27,489 bases of DNA, taken from NCBI GenBank assembly GCA_045535585.1, contig JAZSLY010000192.1, positions 1-27,489 on the forward strand, given 5' to 3'. The notes beneath the pieces are model-generated. The model did no database searches, had not been told where the DNA came from, and saw only the letters and a program-made list of their open reading frames with translations. Position 1 is the first letter of the stretch; each line of letters opens with the position of its first letter. Positions 6,139 through 13,661 of this stretch are shown here, piece by piece. The position numbers and the translations under genes are program-made. Source of the stretch: RGIG6353 sp045535585. GTDB lineage: Bacteria > Bacillota > Clostridia > Oscillospirales > SIG627.

Positions 6139-6189
6139 AAATAATCCCTGCACTTATCTCGGCAAAATTAATACGAATGGAAAAGCTTT

Positions 6190-6720
6190 ATGAAAACACT
6201 TAAAAAAATATGGAACGTGCTTTCAACGGTATTGGTGGCAGTTTTCGTAGTTCTTGCGGTCTTTCTTATGGGCTCAAGGCTTTTAGGGTATCGGGTATTC
6301 ACCGTTATTTCGGGCAGTATGGAGCCCGAGTACCGCGTGGGTGACCTGATATACGTTAAGGAAACCGACCCCGCAGACGTGAAGGTCGGCGACCCCATAA
6401 CCTTCGTGCTCAACGAAAATCTGGTTGTGGCAACCCACCGCGTCGTAGAGATAGACGCTGAAAATCAGCATTTCTATACCAAGGGAGACGCCAATGAGGC
6501 GCCCGACGCCCAGCCTGTGCATTTCAATAATCTCATAGGCAGACCCGAGTTTGCAATACCGAAGCTTGGGTACGTGTCGGACTTCGTGCAAAACCCACCC
6601 GGTACCTATATCACCGTAGTAATTGCCGCATTGCTTATAATATTCGTTTTCCTTCCCGACTTTTCCCCGAAAAAAAAGAAGGAAGACGAGAATGACAATT
6701 CGTACTCAAATGAAAATTAA
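6190..6720 (+). CDS. sipW: SipW-type signal peptidase I (S26B), second paralogue
   Basis: The 176-residue protein has TM segments at about 12-30 and 140-157 and a full set of SipW-type catalytic motifs: Ser43 in SGSMEP, His83 in ATHRV and Asp100 in FYTKGDANEAPD. It lacks the coiled-coil tail of the paralogue at 3633. It is expected to cleave the non-standard signal peptides of the TasA/CalY-type proteins on both sides of it; in Bacillus subtilis SipW processes TasA and TapA. The ribosome binding site is weak (GGAAAAG), so it may be made in lower amount than its substrates. It sits 51 bp after the previous stop and 24 bp before the next start. Confidence 0.93.
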   Translation: MKTLKKIWNVLSTVLVAVFVVLAVFLMGSRLLGYRVFTVISGSMEPEYRVGDLIYVKETDPADVKVGDPITFVLNENLVVATHRVVEIDAENQHFYTKGDANEAPDAQPVHFNNLIGRPEFAIPKLGYVSDFVQNPPGTYITVVIAALLIIFVFLPDFSPKKKKEDENDNSYSNEN

Positions 6721-6744
6721 AAAATAAATAAGGAGAAAAAACAA

Positions 6745-7470
6745 ATGAAAATGACCAAGAAGAAAATTTTTGCGATATCTCTCATCGTTTGCGCTATCGC
6801 AGTTCTTTCAATGGGCACTCTCGCTTGGTTTACGGATAGCGACACAACGGCTGAAAACCGCTTTATGATCGCCACCTCCACCGAGACCGATCCCGAGAAG
6901 GTATTCAGCATCGACCTTTACGAAATGGAGGATACCGACGGCAACGGTGTTGCTGATACAAGAAATGACACGGGTATCACCTTTGACGGTCAGGAGGTTG
7001 CTCCCGGCGCTGTTCTTCCCAAGGAGGTATACGTTGACAACACGGGTAAGTATGACCAGTACGCACGCGTTACAGTTACTCTTACCGATATTGCCGCTTG
7101 GATGGACGTAATGGGTATTACAACCCCTGAGGACTACGTAAAGCTTGGCGATATATTCCTCGTTGATTCTGACTTTGACACCAAGTGGTACAGAAACGAC
7201 GCAGACACTGTTTACGACACAGCCGCTGACACTCTCACCTACGTGTACTACTACAATGGCGTGCTTGGAGCAGATGCCGCTGATCCTGCAGTTAAGTTTA
7301 TAAACGGCGTGAAGATTCCCACCGCTCTTGAGAGAGATGACGTTATCGCACTTGCAGGTGAGTTCAACCTCAGCTTCACGGCAGAGGCAGTTCAGGCAGT
7401 TAATATGCTTGACCCATACGGCGCAGTTGAGTACCAGAATGCAATCGACTCATTTGATATAGCTTTCTAA
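6745..7470 (+). CDS. TasA/CalY (camelysin)-family protein, candidate major fibre subunit
   Basis: A compact 241-residue protein with a SipW-type signal (residues 1-27, GTLAWFTDSDTT) and a single TasA-like beta domain with no added passenger. The pattern ENRFMIA just after the signal and the VYVDNTGKYDQYARV stretch match the general TasA/camelysin layout, in which a free N-terminal strand mediates donor-strand polymerisation. Its size is close to TasA (261 residues). Although the camelysin family is listed with metalloproteases, there is no HExxH, so a structural role is more likely. It follows the second SipW gene directly, the usual sipW-tasA neighbourhood, with AAGGAGA as RBS. I infer that it is the bulk fibre subunit. 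Confidence 0.85.
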   Translation: MKMTKKKIFAISLIVCAIAVLSMGTLAWFTDSDTTAENRFMIATSTETDPEKVFSIDLYEMEDTDGNGVADTRNDTGITFDGQEVAPGAVLPKEVYVDNTGKYDQYARVTVTLTDIAAWMDVMGITTPEDYVKLGDIFLVDSDFDTKWYRNDADTVYDTAADTLTYVYYYNGVLGADAADPAVKFINGVKIPTALERDDVIALAGEFNLSFTAEAVQAVNMLDPYGAVEYQNAIDSFDIAF

Positions 7471-7492
7471 TTAACAACAAAGGAGAAACACA

Positions 7493-9442
7493 ATGACAAA
7501 AACTAAATCCTCCCTTCTTTTAAGCGCGATATCGCTCCTTCTTTGCGTATCTATGCTTATCGGAACAACGTTTGCCTGGTTTACGGACTCCGTGACCTCA
7601 AGCGGAAACAAAATCGAGTCGGGTACATTGAAGGTTGACCTGGAGCTTCTTGATAAGGAAAACGGCGAGTGGATTTCACTTAAGAACGCTAACACAAAGC
7701 TCTTCGACTACGACAAGTGGGAGCCCGGCTACACAGAGATTAAAATTCTCCGTGTTCAGAACGAGGGCACTCTCGCGCTCAAGTGGGTGGCACAGTTTGT
7801 TTCCGATGCCGAGCTTTCCAAGCTTGCCGACGTTATCGACGTTTACGTTACTACTGAAACGCTTAATGCATATCCAACAGACCGCGACGTTGTAAAGAAT
7901 TGGACCAAGGCAGGCACCGTTGCAGAGTTCGTTAACACTATCGCAACCACTACCAAGGGCACACTTCTTGCAAACGACGGCGTAACTGGCAGTGGACCCG
8001 ACGAAGCTTACCTCGGTATCGCACTCAAGATGCGCGAGGAGGCAAATAACGACTATCAGCACCTCGACCTTGGAGGAGAATTCGACATTAGAATTTTCGC
8101 AACTCAGCTCAACTCCGAGAAGGACTCTATCGACGAGAACTACGACGAGGAGTCAAAGTATTACGTTCCCGTAAGCAACTTAGTAGAGTTTTTTAATGCT
8201 ATCGAAAACGGATATGATATGGAGCTTTCAACAACTCTCGTAATTGACGAAAGCTTTGTAAATTATGTAAATGAGCGCTATCCTGCAGCTACTTTTGCAC
8301 TTACAAGTGATACAACCGTTATTGATTACAACGCAGTAATTGACGGAGGTGGAATTACAGTAAGCAGAAGCGAGAAAATGAAGGATAAGCCTCTTGTAAA
8401 GGTTACAAACGGCTATACTCTGACCCTCTCCAATATCACCCTTGACGGCGGTGCTGTATGGTCGGGCGAGGTTGACCCCGTTCTTCTCAGAGGAACAGAA
8501 AACAGCGGAATAACAACGTCGGGCGCTATTATTGAAACTGAAGCCAATGCGCATATCGTTCTCGGAGAGGGCGCTGTCATCCAGAACAACGACGGCGCAA
8601 ACGCTATTAACATTGGCACAAAAGCTGGCTCTACCTTGACTATAAACGGCGGTGAGATTATCAACAACCACTCGGCAGCAGGTGCTATCTGGGGTGGCGG
8701 TGCTATCACTCTTAACTCGGGTAAGGTGAACGGAAACCACGGCGGAATCGGCGGTGCTATCCGTATCGTTACTAATGTTGGAACCGTTCTTACTATGAAC
8801 GGCGGTGAGATGAACCATAATCTTTCCGACGGCAACGGCGGTGCTATCTGGGCAGGCGGTTCACAGAGCAACAACGTTTACGTGCTTAACGGCGGCGAAA
8901 TGGCGTACAATTATTCGCTCGCAGCAGGCGGTGCGATTTATGCAGGCTATTACGAGACAGTTAAAATCGGTGGAGACTTCAAGATGCATAATAACGCTGC
9001 GGCTAGTGGCGGAAATGCAATTCGTTTCCATAATCACGCAAGCTTCGTTATGACGGGCGGCGAGATATACGACAACGGAGAGAATTCATTGTTCTTGTTA
9101 AATAATACTGCAACTATAACGGGTGGTAGAATTTCCGAAAGCTTTGGATACGGTGGCGGTTTGGGTCTTACTATCGGTAAAGCTGATATTGAAGGCGTTA
9201 TATCCTACGACCTCTCAACCAATCACAACACAGCTTACCTTGCGGCTGAATTCAACGGCTTTGAGTTTACGGTAAATGAGGAAGACGAGCATTTTGGTTA
9301 CTTCAACTTCAAGCCTGCGGCAGAATATACTTACACCGAAGGCGACGAAGGAAAGTTGGTATGTCTCAACGAAGGCTATGAAACCTATTGGGATACTACT
9401 ACTTCAACATTCCGTCTTAGAGCAACTAATATATATCAGTAA
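7493..9442 (+). CDS. SipW-dependent TasA/CalY-family protein with beta-helix adhesin passenger
   Basis: A 649-residue exported protein. The signal peptide (1-28) and TasA/CalY chassis (to about residue 220, ending DSIDENYD) closely match the proteins at 4456 and 13662. The passenger, from about residue 225 to the end, is a right-handed parallel beta-helix rich in repeats such as NGGE and GGAI (for example NHNLSDGNGGAIWAGG), the style of polymorphic adhesins and pectate-lyase-fold proteins. No catalytic site is evident, so adhesion or glycan binding is more likely than lyase activity. RBS AAAGGAGAA, 22 bp after the previous gene, without the structured leader found before its two sisters. There is no wall-anchor motif, which fits incorporation into a fibre through the chassis. 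Confidence 0.85.
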   Translation: MTKTKSSLLLSAISLLLCVSMLIGTTFAWFTDSVTSSGNKIESGTLKVDLELLDKENGEWISLKNANTKLFDYDKWEPGYTEIKILRVQNEGTLALKWVAQFVSDAELSKLADVIDVYVTTETLNAYPTDRDVVKNWTKAGTVAEFVNTIATTTKGTLLANDGVTGSGPDEAYLGIALKMREEANNDYQHLDLGGEFDIRIFATQLNSEKDSIDENYDEESKYYVPVSNLVEFFNAIENGYDMELSTTLVIDESFVNYVNERYPAATFALTSDTTVIDYNAVIDGGGITVSRSEKMKDKPLVKVTNGYTLTLSNITLDGGAVWSGEVDPVLLRGTENSGITTSGAIIETEANAHIVLGEGAVIQNNDGANAINIGTKAGSTLTINGGEIINNHSAAGAIWGGGAITLNSGKVNGNHGGIGGAIRIVTNVGTVLTMNGGEMNHNLSDGNGGAIWAGGSQSNNVYVLNGGEMAYNYSLAAGGAIYAGYYETVKIGGDFKMHNNAAASGGNAIRFHNHASFVMTGGEIYDNGENSLFLLNNTATITGGRISESFGYGGGLGLTIGKADIEGVISYDLSTNHNTAYLAAEFNGFEFTVNEEDEHFGYFNFKPAAEYTYTEGDEGKLVCLNEGYETYWDTTTSTFRLRATNIYQ

Positions 9443-9466
9443 TTGTTCAGTTCATTTTAAGTCCGT

Positions 9467-9550
9467 CCTATCCTCTCCTCTGCCGAGGGGATAGGCGGCA
9501 ATCAAAGGGCATAAGAAAAACGCTTGTGTCTTTTGATTGCCGAAGCGGAA
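9467..9550 (+). ncRNA. Structured leader element, copy 2 of 3
   Basis: Hairpin A is CCTATCC (9467-9473) with GGATAGG (9489-9495), extended by CCTC/GAGG inside. Hairpin B has a 10-bp outer stem (9497-9506 with 9532-9541) and an inner stem CATAAG/CTTGTG (9510-9515 with 9523-9528, one G-U pair). Hairpin C pairs the 3' foot of B (ATT, CCG) with CGGAAT, with one bulged base. The order and the linker CGGCAA between A and B equal those of copies 1 and 3, while arm sequences differ compensatorily. It ends 31 nt before the next start codon. Confidence 0.6.
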
Positions 9551-9581
9551 TGAATTCAATTTTATCAAAGGAGGTTTTTCA

Positions 9582-10142
9582 ATGCGTAGAATTAAGCTGA
9601 AGCTTCTAACAATAGCTGTGGTTGCCTTTTTTCTCACTTTGGTGACACAAGGCACTCTTGCGTATTATACCACAGTGGGCAAAGCCACCAACGTGATAAC
9701 CTCGGGCGGAATTGATATGCGAATTCACGAGACGGGCTTCGGGGGAGTTGCGCTTCCCTCCGATGGCGTCTATCTTATCCCAGGTGATGTGGTGACGAAA
9801 GAGGTTAAGATAGAAAGCCTTTCGGCAGAGCCATTTTACCTGAGAGTCAAGATGGTATACGGAATAAATTCCGACACTCTTCCTGCGGATGACTGCTTTA
9901 AGCTTAATATAAACCCTGAGCATTGGACCTACCGTGACGGCTGGTACTACTATAACGACGTGGTTGAGGCGGGAGAGATGACTCCGAGGGTGTTCTCCGA
10001 GGTAAAAATAGTGGGAGAGAAGGTAGATAACGGCTATATCGGCAAAACCCTTACTCTCACGGTTTTAGCTCAGGCGGTACAATCGAAGAACAATCCCCTG
10101 ACCGACGGCAAGACATATACTGCTGTGGGCTGGCCTGAATAA
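9582..10142 (+). CDS. Small SipW-dependent TasA/CalY-like subunit
   Basis: A 186-residue protein starting at 9582 after AAAGGAGG; a longer frame upstream would run through the structured leader and is rejected. The signal (residues 1-28) ends TQGTLAYYTTVG, with YYT in place of the usual WFT, followed by the family pattern KATNVITSGG. The rest is a single TasA/CalY-like beta domain ending in a characteristic AQAVQSKNNPL segment and a conserved Trp near the C-terminus. It may be a minor or tip subunit. It is followed 36 bp later by the sortable wall protein. The exact role is not visible. Confidence 0.8.
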   Translation: MRRIKLKLLTIAVVAFFLTLVTQGTLAYYTTVGKATNVITSGGIDMRIHETGFGGVALPSDGVYLIPGDVVTKEVKIESLSAEPFYLRVKMVYGINSDTLPADDCFKLNINPEHWTYRDGWYYYNDVVEAGEMTPRVFSEVKIVGEKVDNGYIGKTLTLTVLAQAVQSKNNPLTDGKTYTAVGWPE

Positions 10143-10178
10143 TAAAACGCATAGAGCGATAAAAAGAAAGGAACGGTT

Positions 10179-11360
10179 ATGAACAAAGGAATACGCGTGA
10201 CCCTTGTGGCTTTTATATTTGCCATTATTATGACCGTTTCGGCATTGGGCGCAGACTCTCTCGTTACGTTCAAGGGGCACGGCAAGGCTATTGAATTTTC
10301 CCCCGGAAGCGTTTATGAGGACAGCGACCTATTTGACAATTTCAAGGACGTTATGCCCGGTGACGTGCTTACCGAAAAAATTTCAATATTACATAACGGC
10401 AACGAGCGCTTTTTTGCGCGGGTATATATGAGGTCTCTCGGAGGAGTGGTAAATCACGAATTTCTCTCGAAGCTTCACTTGAGCGTCGTGTCCGACAGTA
10501 AAAATCTTTTCGACGCCCCTGCCGACGAGACGGGCACCTTGACCGAATGGACGCATATCGCCACTATTTCAAAGGGCGAGTGGGTAGACCTTGACGTTAT
10601 CCTGACGGTGCCGCACTCTCTTGACAATCATTACCGCTTCACCTCGGGCGACGTGGAATGGGAATTTATGGTGGAGGAAGTGCCGAAGGTATATATTCCA
10701 TTGACTCCCGCTCCCTTGACCGAATATATCAAGTACAGAGTAGATGCAAATTACTACACCGACGGCGTTCTGGATAACGATATACCACAGCGCCTTCTTT
10801 ATACCGAGCGTGCCGAAAAGCTACCCGATATTGAAAAAATAGCGGACAGATATAAGGACGCCACCCTTTACGGAGGAAAGGAATATACCTACACCTCCAC
10901 CGAGTTCGACGGCGAGAGCAATACCTACACCCTTCGCTTTGACAGACAGAGCGAGCCCCTGCCCGATGAGCCCGATGAGCCTGACGCGCCCGACGAGCCA
11001 CAGTGGGTGAGATATACCGTTGAGGCGGTGTATTACACCAACGGCAGAGTGGATGCGTACCTTCCGTTGTTTGCTTCGGGGGACGTTGAGGCGCTTCCAA
11101 CGGAATTGGAAATCGAGGCTTTATTTGGCGCGAGCGCCATCGTAGGCGGTGTGGAATATAAGTACACCTCCACGACTTTTGACGGGGAAACGAATAAATT
11201 CCTTGTAAGGTTTGACAGAACTGTTACCCCGGACGAGCCCGAGGTGACGCCACCCACGGGGGACACCACAAATATTCCCTTGTGGCTGGGACTCCTTTTG
11301 GGGTCGCTATTGGTGATGGCGTTGCTTTTATGGCTTGAAAAAAAGAAGGATAAGAAATAG
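10179..11360 (+). CDS. Wall-anchored surface protein with MucBP-like repeats and a PPTGD sorting signal
   Basis: 393 residues. A Sec signal (1-25, ending SALGAD) lacks the SipW-type WFTDS pattern, so standard signal peptidase I probably cleaves it. An N-terminal domain of about 150 residues resembles the TasA/CalY fold region of its neighbours (PGDVLTEKISI). Two related repeats follow (about 184-262 and 277-346), each ending YTSTxFDGExNxxxxRFDR, of MucBP-like type, joined by an acidic DEPD linker. The C-terminus has PPTGD (358-362), a hydrophobic segment and KKKDKK: a cell-wall sorting signal of the PxTG type used by clostridial class B sortases. It is a plausible base or anchor of the fibre, with the sortase at 15782 as enzyme. 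Confidence 0.8.
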   Translation: MNKGIRVTLVAFIFAIIMTVSALGADSLVTFKGHGKAIEFSPGSVYEDSDLFDNFKDVMPGDVLTEKISILHNGNERFFARVYMRSLGGVVNHEFLSKLHLSVVSDSKNLFDAPADETGTLTEWTHIATISKGEWVDLDVILTVPHSLDNHYRFTSGDVEWEFMVEEVPKVYIPLTPAPLTEYIKYRVDANYYTDGVLDNDIPQRLLYTERAEKLPDIEKIADRYKDATLYGGKEYTYTSTEFDGESNTYTLRFDRQSEPLPDEPDEPDAPDEPQWVRYTVEAVYYTNGRVDAYLPLFASGDVEALPTELEIEALFGASAIVGGVEYKYTSTTFDGETNKFLVRFDRTVTPDEPEVTPPTGDTTNIPLWLGLLLGSLLVMALLLWLEKKKDKK

Positions 11361-11381
11361 AGAAAGCAAAGGAGGATAAGC

Positions 11382-12026
11382 GTGTCGTTTATTAAAAATC
11401 AATATAAAAAGCTGGCGTTTGTCCTCAGCTTGTGCCTGTTCATTATCTGGGGAGTGCTGGGTACGGGAGCCTCGCTTGCCTGGTTCCGCGATACTACTCC
11501 CGAATTGAAAAACGTATTTCATTTTGCAGATTTTGACCTTCAGGTATGGCACAGACTCCAAAACGGAGATTGGGACGAGCTTGAAGAGGACACCGAAATT
11601 TTCGACAAGAACGCACTCTACGAGCCCGGGTACACTGAAATAGTATATCTCAAGGTGAAGAATAACGGCGATATGCCTTTCTTGTGGCAGAGCGCCGTGA
11701 GAGTGTATAAATACACCTTGGGTATCAATTACGACGGCGACACCTTTAACCTTCAGGATCACTTGCGCTTTGGACTTGCCGTTGGCGACAGCTTCGAAGA
11801 GGTGAGTGACATGGTGTCAACGAGAGAGAAATGCCGTGCTCTTGCCACCGAGCCCTTGCAGAACTATTCTACAACTAACACCCGCCTTGACGCAGGCGGA
11901 GAAAAGTATATAGCCATAGTCGTCAGAATGCCCGAGGAGGTAACGAATATTGCCAACTACAAGCCCCCTCATCAGCCCGAAGTATTTTTGAACGTAATAA
12001 TATCAGCATCGCAGATTCAGGAATAA
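11382..12026 (+). CDS. SipW-dependent TasA/CalY-like subunit
   Basis: 214 residues, GTG start after AAAGGAGG. The signal region (about residues 10-35) ends GASLAWFRDTTPELKN, a variant of the WFTDS box. The single domain carries the chassis motifs YEPGYTEIVYLKVKNNGDMPFLWQ and a closing FLNVIISASQ similar to the FDIRIFATQ of the long proteins. No passenger or anchor is present. It lies 21 bp after the sortable protein and 33 bp before the LysM protein, so it is probably a minor subunit or connector made together with the anchoring proteins. Confidence 0.8.
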   Translation: MSFIKNQYKKLAFVLSLCLFIIWGVLGTGASLAWFRDTTPELKNVFHFADFDLQVWHRLQNGDWDELEEDTEIFDKNALYEPGYTEIVYLKVKNNGDMPFLWQSAVRVYKYTLGINYDGDTFNLQDHLRFGLAVGDSFEEVSDMVSTREKCRALATEPLQNYSTTNTRLDAGGEKYIAIVVRMPEEVTNIANYKPPHQPEVFLNVIISASQIQE

Positions 12027-12059
12027 GCTTAACCGAATTCAGAGAAAGGAGACCGATAA

Positions 12060-13361
12060 ATGATCAATAACAGTATTTTTCATACGTCCCAAAACGAAAA
12101 GCTGACTGAAAAAGACGTTTACCGTCATATATATAAATCGGTTGCCTTGATACTTATTTGTCTGTTCCTTATGTCCTTTGCGGCGGTTGCCTTCTTTGAG
12201 GCAAGCGTTCAATCCACCAATAATATTATCACCGCGGGTAATTTTGAGGTCAAAATAGATGCTGAGAATACCTACGAGACGGTGGAAAAAATAGAGCAAG
12301 CGGTGAGCCTTGATGACGGCGAAGAAAACGAGGGTACGGATAGCAAGACGGAAACGGTCATCTTAAAAACCACGACCACCCACGACCTTGAAGTCAGCCC
12401 GACGGGTAGGTTTACTTATGAATTGGTTTTGAAGAAGGGCACTAATACCATAACTATTACCCGTAAGAATGGCAGCACAGATACGGGCTTTTGCGTTATG
12501 AGCGTTGCGGGAAACGAATACGTAACGGAGCAGATAGAAGAGGGGAAGCCTTTTAAGACCTCGTTTAACCTCGACGCAGACGCAAAAATGGATATAATGA
12601 CCCATTGGGGCACCTCCTGCTATTTTGTAAATACAACCTACGCCATTGACAACAGCGATATCTACCTCACAAGCGGAGAGGTTATTACAATAACCATAAA
12701 CGCAGAGGAAGAGGAAACGCCCGAGGAGTCAACCGAAGAATCAACCGAAGAATCAACCGAGGAATCAGCCGAGGAATCGACCGAGGAATCGACCGAGGAA
12801 TCGGGCGAGGATACGGCAGAGTCGATTGTTGCCGTAGAGGGCGATACTCTCTTTGATATAGCGATGAAGTATAACGTTACCGTTGACGAGCTTGTTGAGC
12901 TCAACGGAATAGAAGACCGAGCGCATATAGAGCCGGGGCAGATCATAAACATACCTACATCAGCTTTGACGCCCACCGAGGAAGAGACACCCGTAGAGGA
13001 AGAAACACCCGCAGAGGAAGAGACACCCGTGGAAGAAGAGACTCTCGTGGAGGAAGAGACTCCCGTGGAAGAAGAGACTCCCGCAGAGGAAGAAACACCC
13101 GTGGAAGAAGAGACACCCGTGGAAGAAGAGACACCCGTAGAGGAAGAGACACCCGTGGAGGAAGAAACACCCGCAGAGGAAGAGACTCCCGTGGAGGAAG
13201 AGACTCCCGTGGAGGAAGAAACGCCCGTAGAGGAAGAGCCTACGGTAGAAGAACCTGCAGTAGAAGAAGAGCCTACGGTAGAAGAACCTGCAGTAGAAGA
13301 AGAGCCTATTATTGAGGACGAGACAGTACAAAATACGGAAGATGAAAATATTGACGCTTAA
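12060..13361 (+). CDS. SipW-type exported protein with LysM domain and acidic repeats
   Basis: 433 residues. A long N-region (about 25 residues) precedes the hydrophobic core, and the signal ends VAFFEASVQSTNNIITAGN, a SipW-type pattern. A beta domain follows to about residue 220. Seven EEST-type tetrapeptides lead into one LysM domain at about 256-300 (VEGDTLFDIAMKYNVTVDEL...PGQIINIP), which binds peptidoglycan. Then come fourteen EEETPV-type hexapeptides and a degenerate acidic tail with no sorting signal. I infer a non-covalent wall tether for the fibre, similar in job to TapA though not in sequence. RBS AAAGGAGA. The tail is encoded by an 18-bp tandem repeat and is likely to vary in length between strains. 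Confidence 0.85.
   Translation: MINNSIFHTSQNEKLTEKDVYRHIYKSVALILICLFLMSFAAVAFFEASVQSTNNIITAGNFEVKIDAENTYETVEKIEQAVSLDDGEENEGTDSKTETVILKTTTTHDLEVSPTGRFTYELVLKKGTNTITITRKNGSTDTGFCVMSVAGNEYVTEQIEEGKPFKTSFNLDADAKMDIMTHWGTSCYFVNTTYAIDNSDIYLTSGEVITITINAEEEETPEESTEESTEESTEESAEESTEESTEESGEDTAESIVAVEGDTLFDIAMKYNVTVDELVELNGIEDRAHIEPGQIINIPTSALTPTEEETPVEEETPAEEETPVEEETLVEEETPVEEETPAEEETPVEEETPVEEETPVEEETPVEEETPAEEETPVEEETPVEEETPVEEEPTVEEPAVEEEPTVEEPAVEEEPIIEDETVQNTEDENIDA
12723..12806 (+). repeat. 12-bp tandem repeat, seven units (EEST)
   Basis: Seven in-frame units of GAR-GAR-TCN-ACC encode EEST or close variants (the fourth ends in Ala, the seventh in Gly). They form the acidic linker just before the LysM domain. 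Confidence 0.8.
12978..13229 (+). repeat. 18-bp tandem repeat, fourteen units (EEETPV)
   Basis: Fourteen consecutive 18-bp units encode EEETPV, with Ala for Val in three units and Leu for Pro in one. Copies are nearly identical at DNA level, so replication slippage can change unit number without breaking the frame. Confidence 0.9.
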
Positions 13362-13548
13362 AAGAAAAAAATCAAACAACGAGACACCTAAGGAACAGTA
13401 TGAAACTTGCGTTATGTGCAGAAGAGTTACCCATACATTGATTTCAACGCCGATTGCCAAAAGGAACAACTACATCAGAGGCGTAGGACAGCTTTGTACC
13501 GATTGCCACAGGAAGCTGGTGCTTGAAAAATTATGGCTTGAAGATTAA
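13342..13548 (+). CDS. Small zinc-ribbon-like protein in the surface operon
   Basis: 68 residues with two CxxC pairs (CVMC and CTDC) about 30 residues apart and a basic N-terminus (KILTLKRKKS), so it probably folds around one zinc ion in the cytosol. It has no signal peptide. The ATG at 13342 overlaps the 3' end of the LysM gene by 20 bp in another frame. The upstream GGAAG is very close to the ATG, so translational coupling is likely. The order PIAKRNNYI...GVGQLC between the Cys pairs looks family-like, but I cannot name a function. Its place between exported structural proteins suggests a regulatory or assembly role; this is speculation. Confidence 0.7.
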   Translation: MKILTLKRKKSNNETPKEQYETCVMCRRVTHTLISTPIAKRNNYIRGVGQLCTDCHRKLVLEKLWLED

Positions 13549-13564
13549 GCTGAAGAGAATAGCC

Positions 13565-13635
13565 CCCACTCATTTTGAGTGGGCGGCAAGAAGAGGGCAC
13601 AAAAATTTTTGCGCTCCCTTCTTGCTGAAAAGCAA
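13565..13635 (+). ncRNA. Structured leader element, copy 3 of 3
   Basis: Hairpin A is CCCACTCA (13565-13572) with TGAGTGGG (13576-13583). After the linker CGGCAA, hairpin B has an 8-bp outer stem (13586-13593 with 13618-13625) with further pairing inside. Hairpin C is TTGCT-GAAA-AGCAA (13622-13635). Relative to copy 1 the C stem has changed C to T and G to A together, which preserves pairing. It ends 26 nt before the start codon of the next gene. Confidence 0.6.
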
Positions 13636-13661
13636 AACAAAAATAACTAAGGAGAAAGACA

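Noticed and set aside
6745..7470. Camelysin metalloprotease activity
   Set aside because: No HExxH or similar metal site is visible; the single beta domain next to sipW favours a structural subunit.
12955..13469. Leucine/arginine-rich or phenylalanine-rich minus-strand frames
   Set aside because: They are mirror images of the EEETPV tandem repeat and have no start signals.
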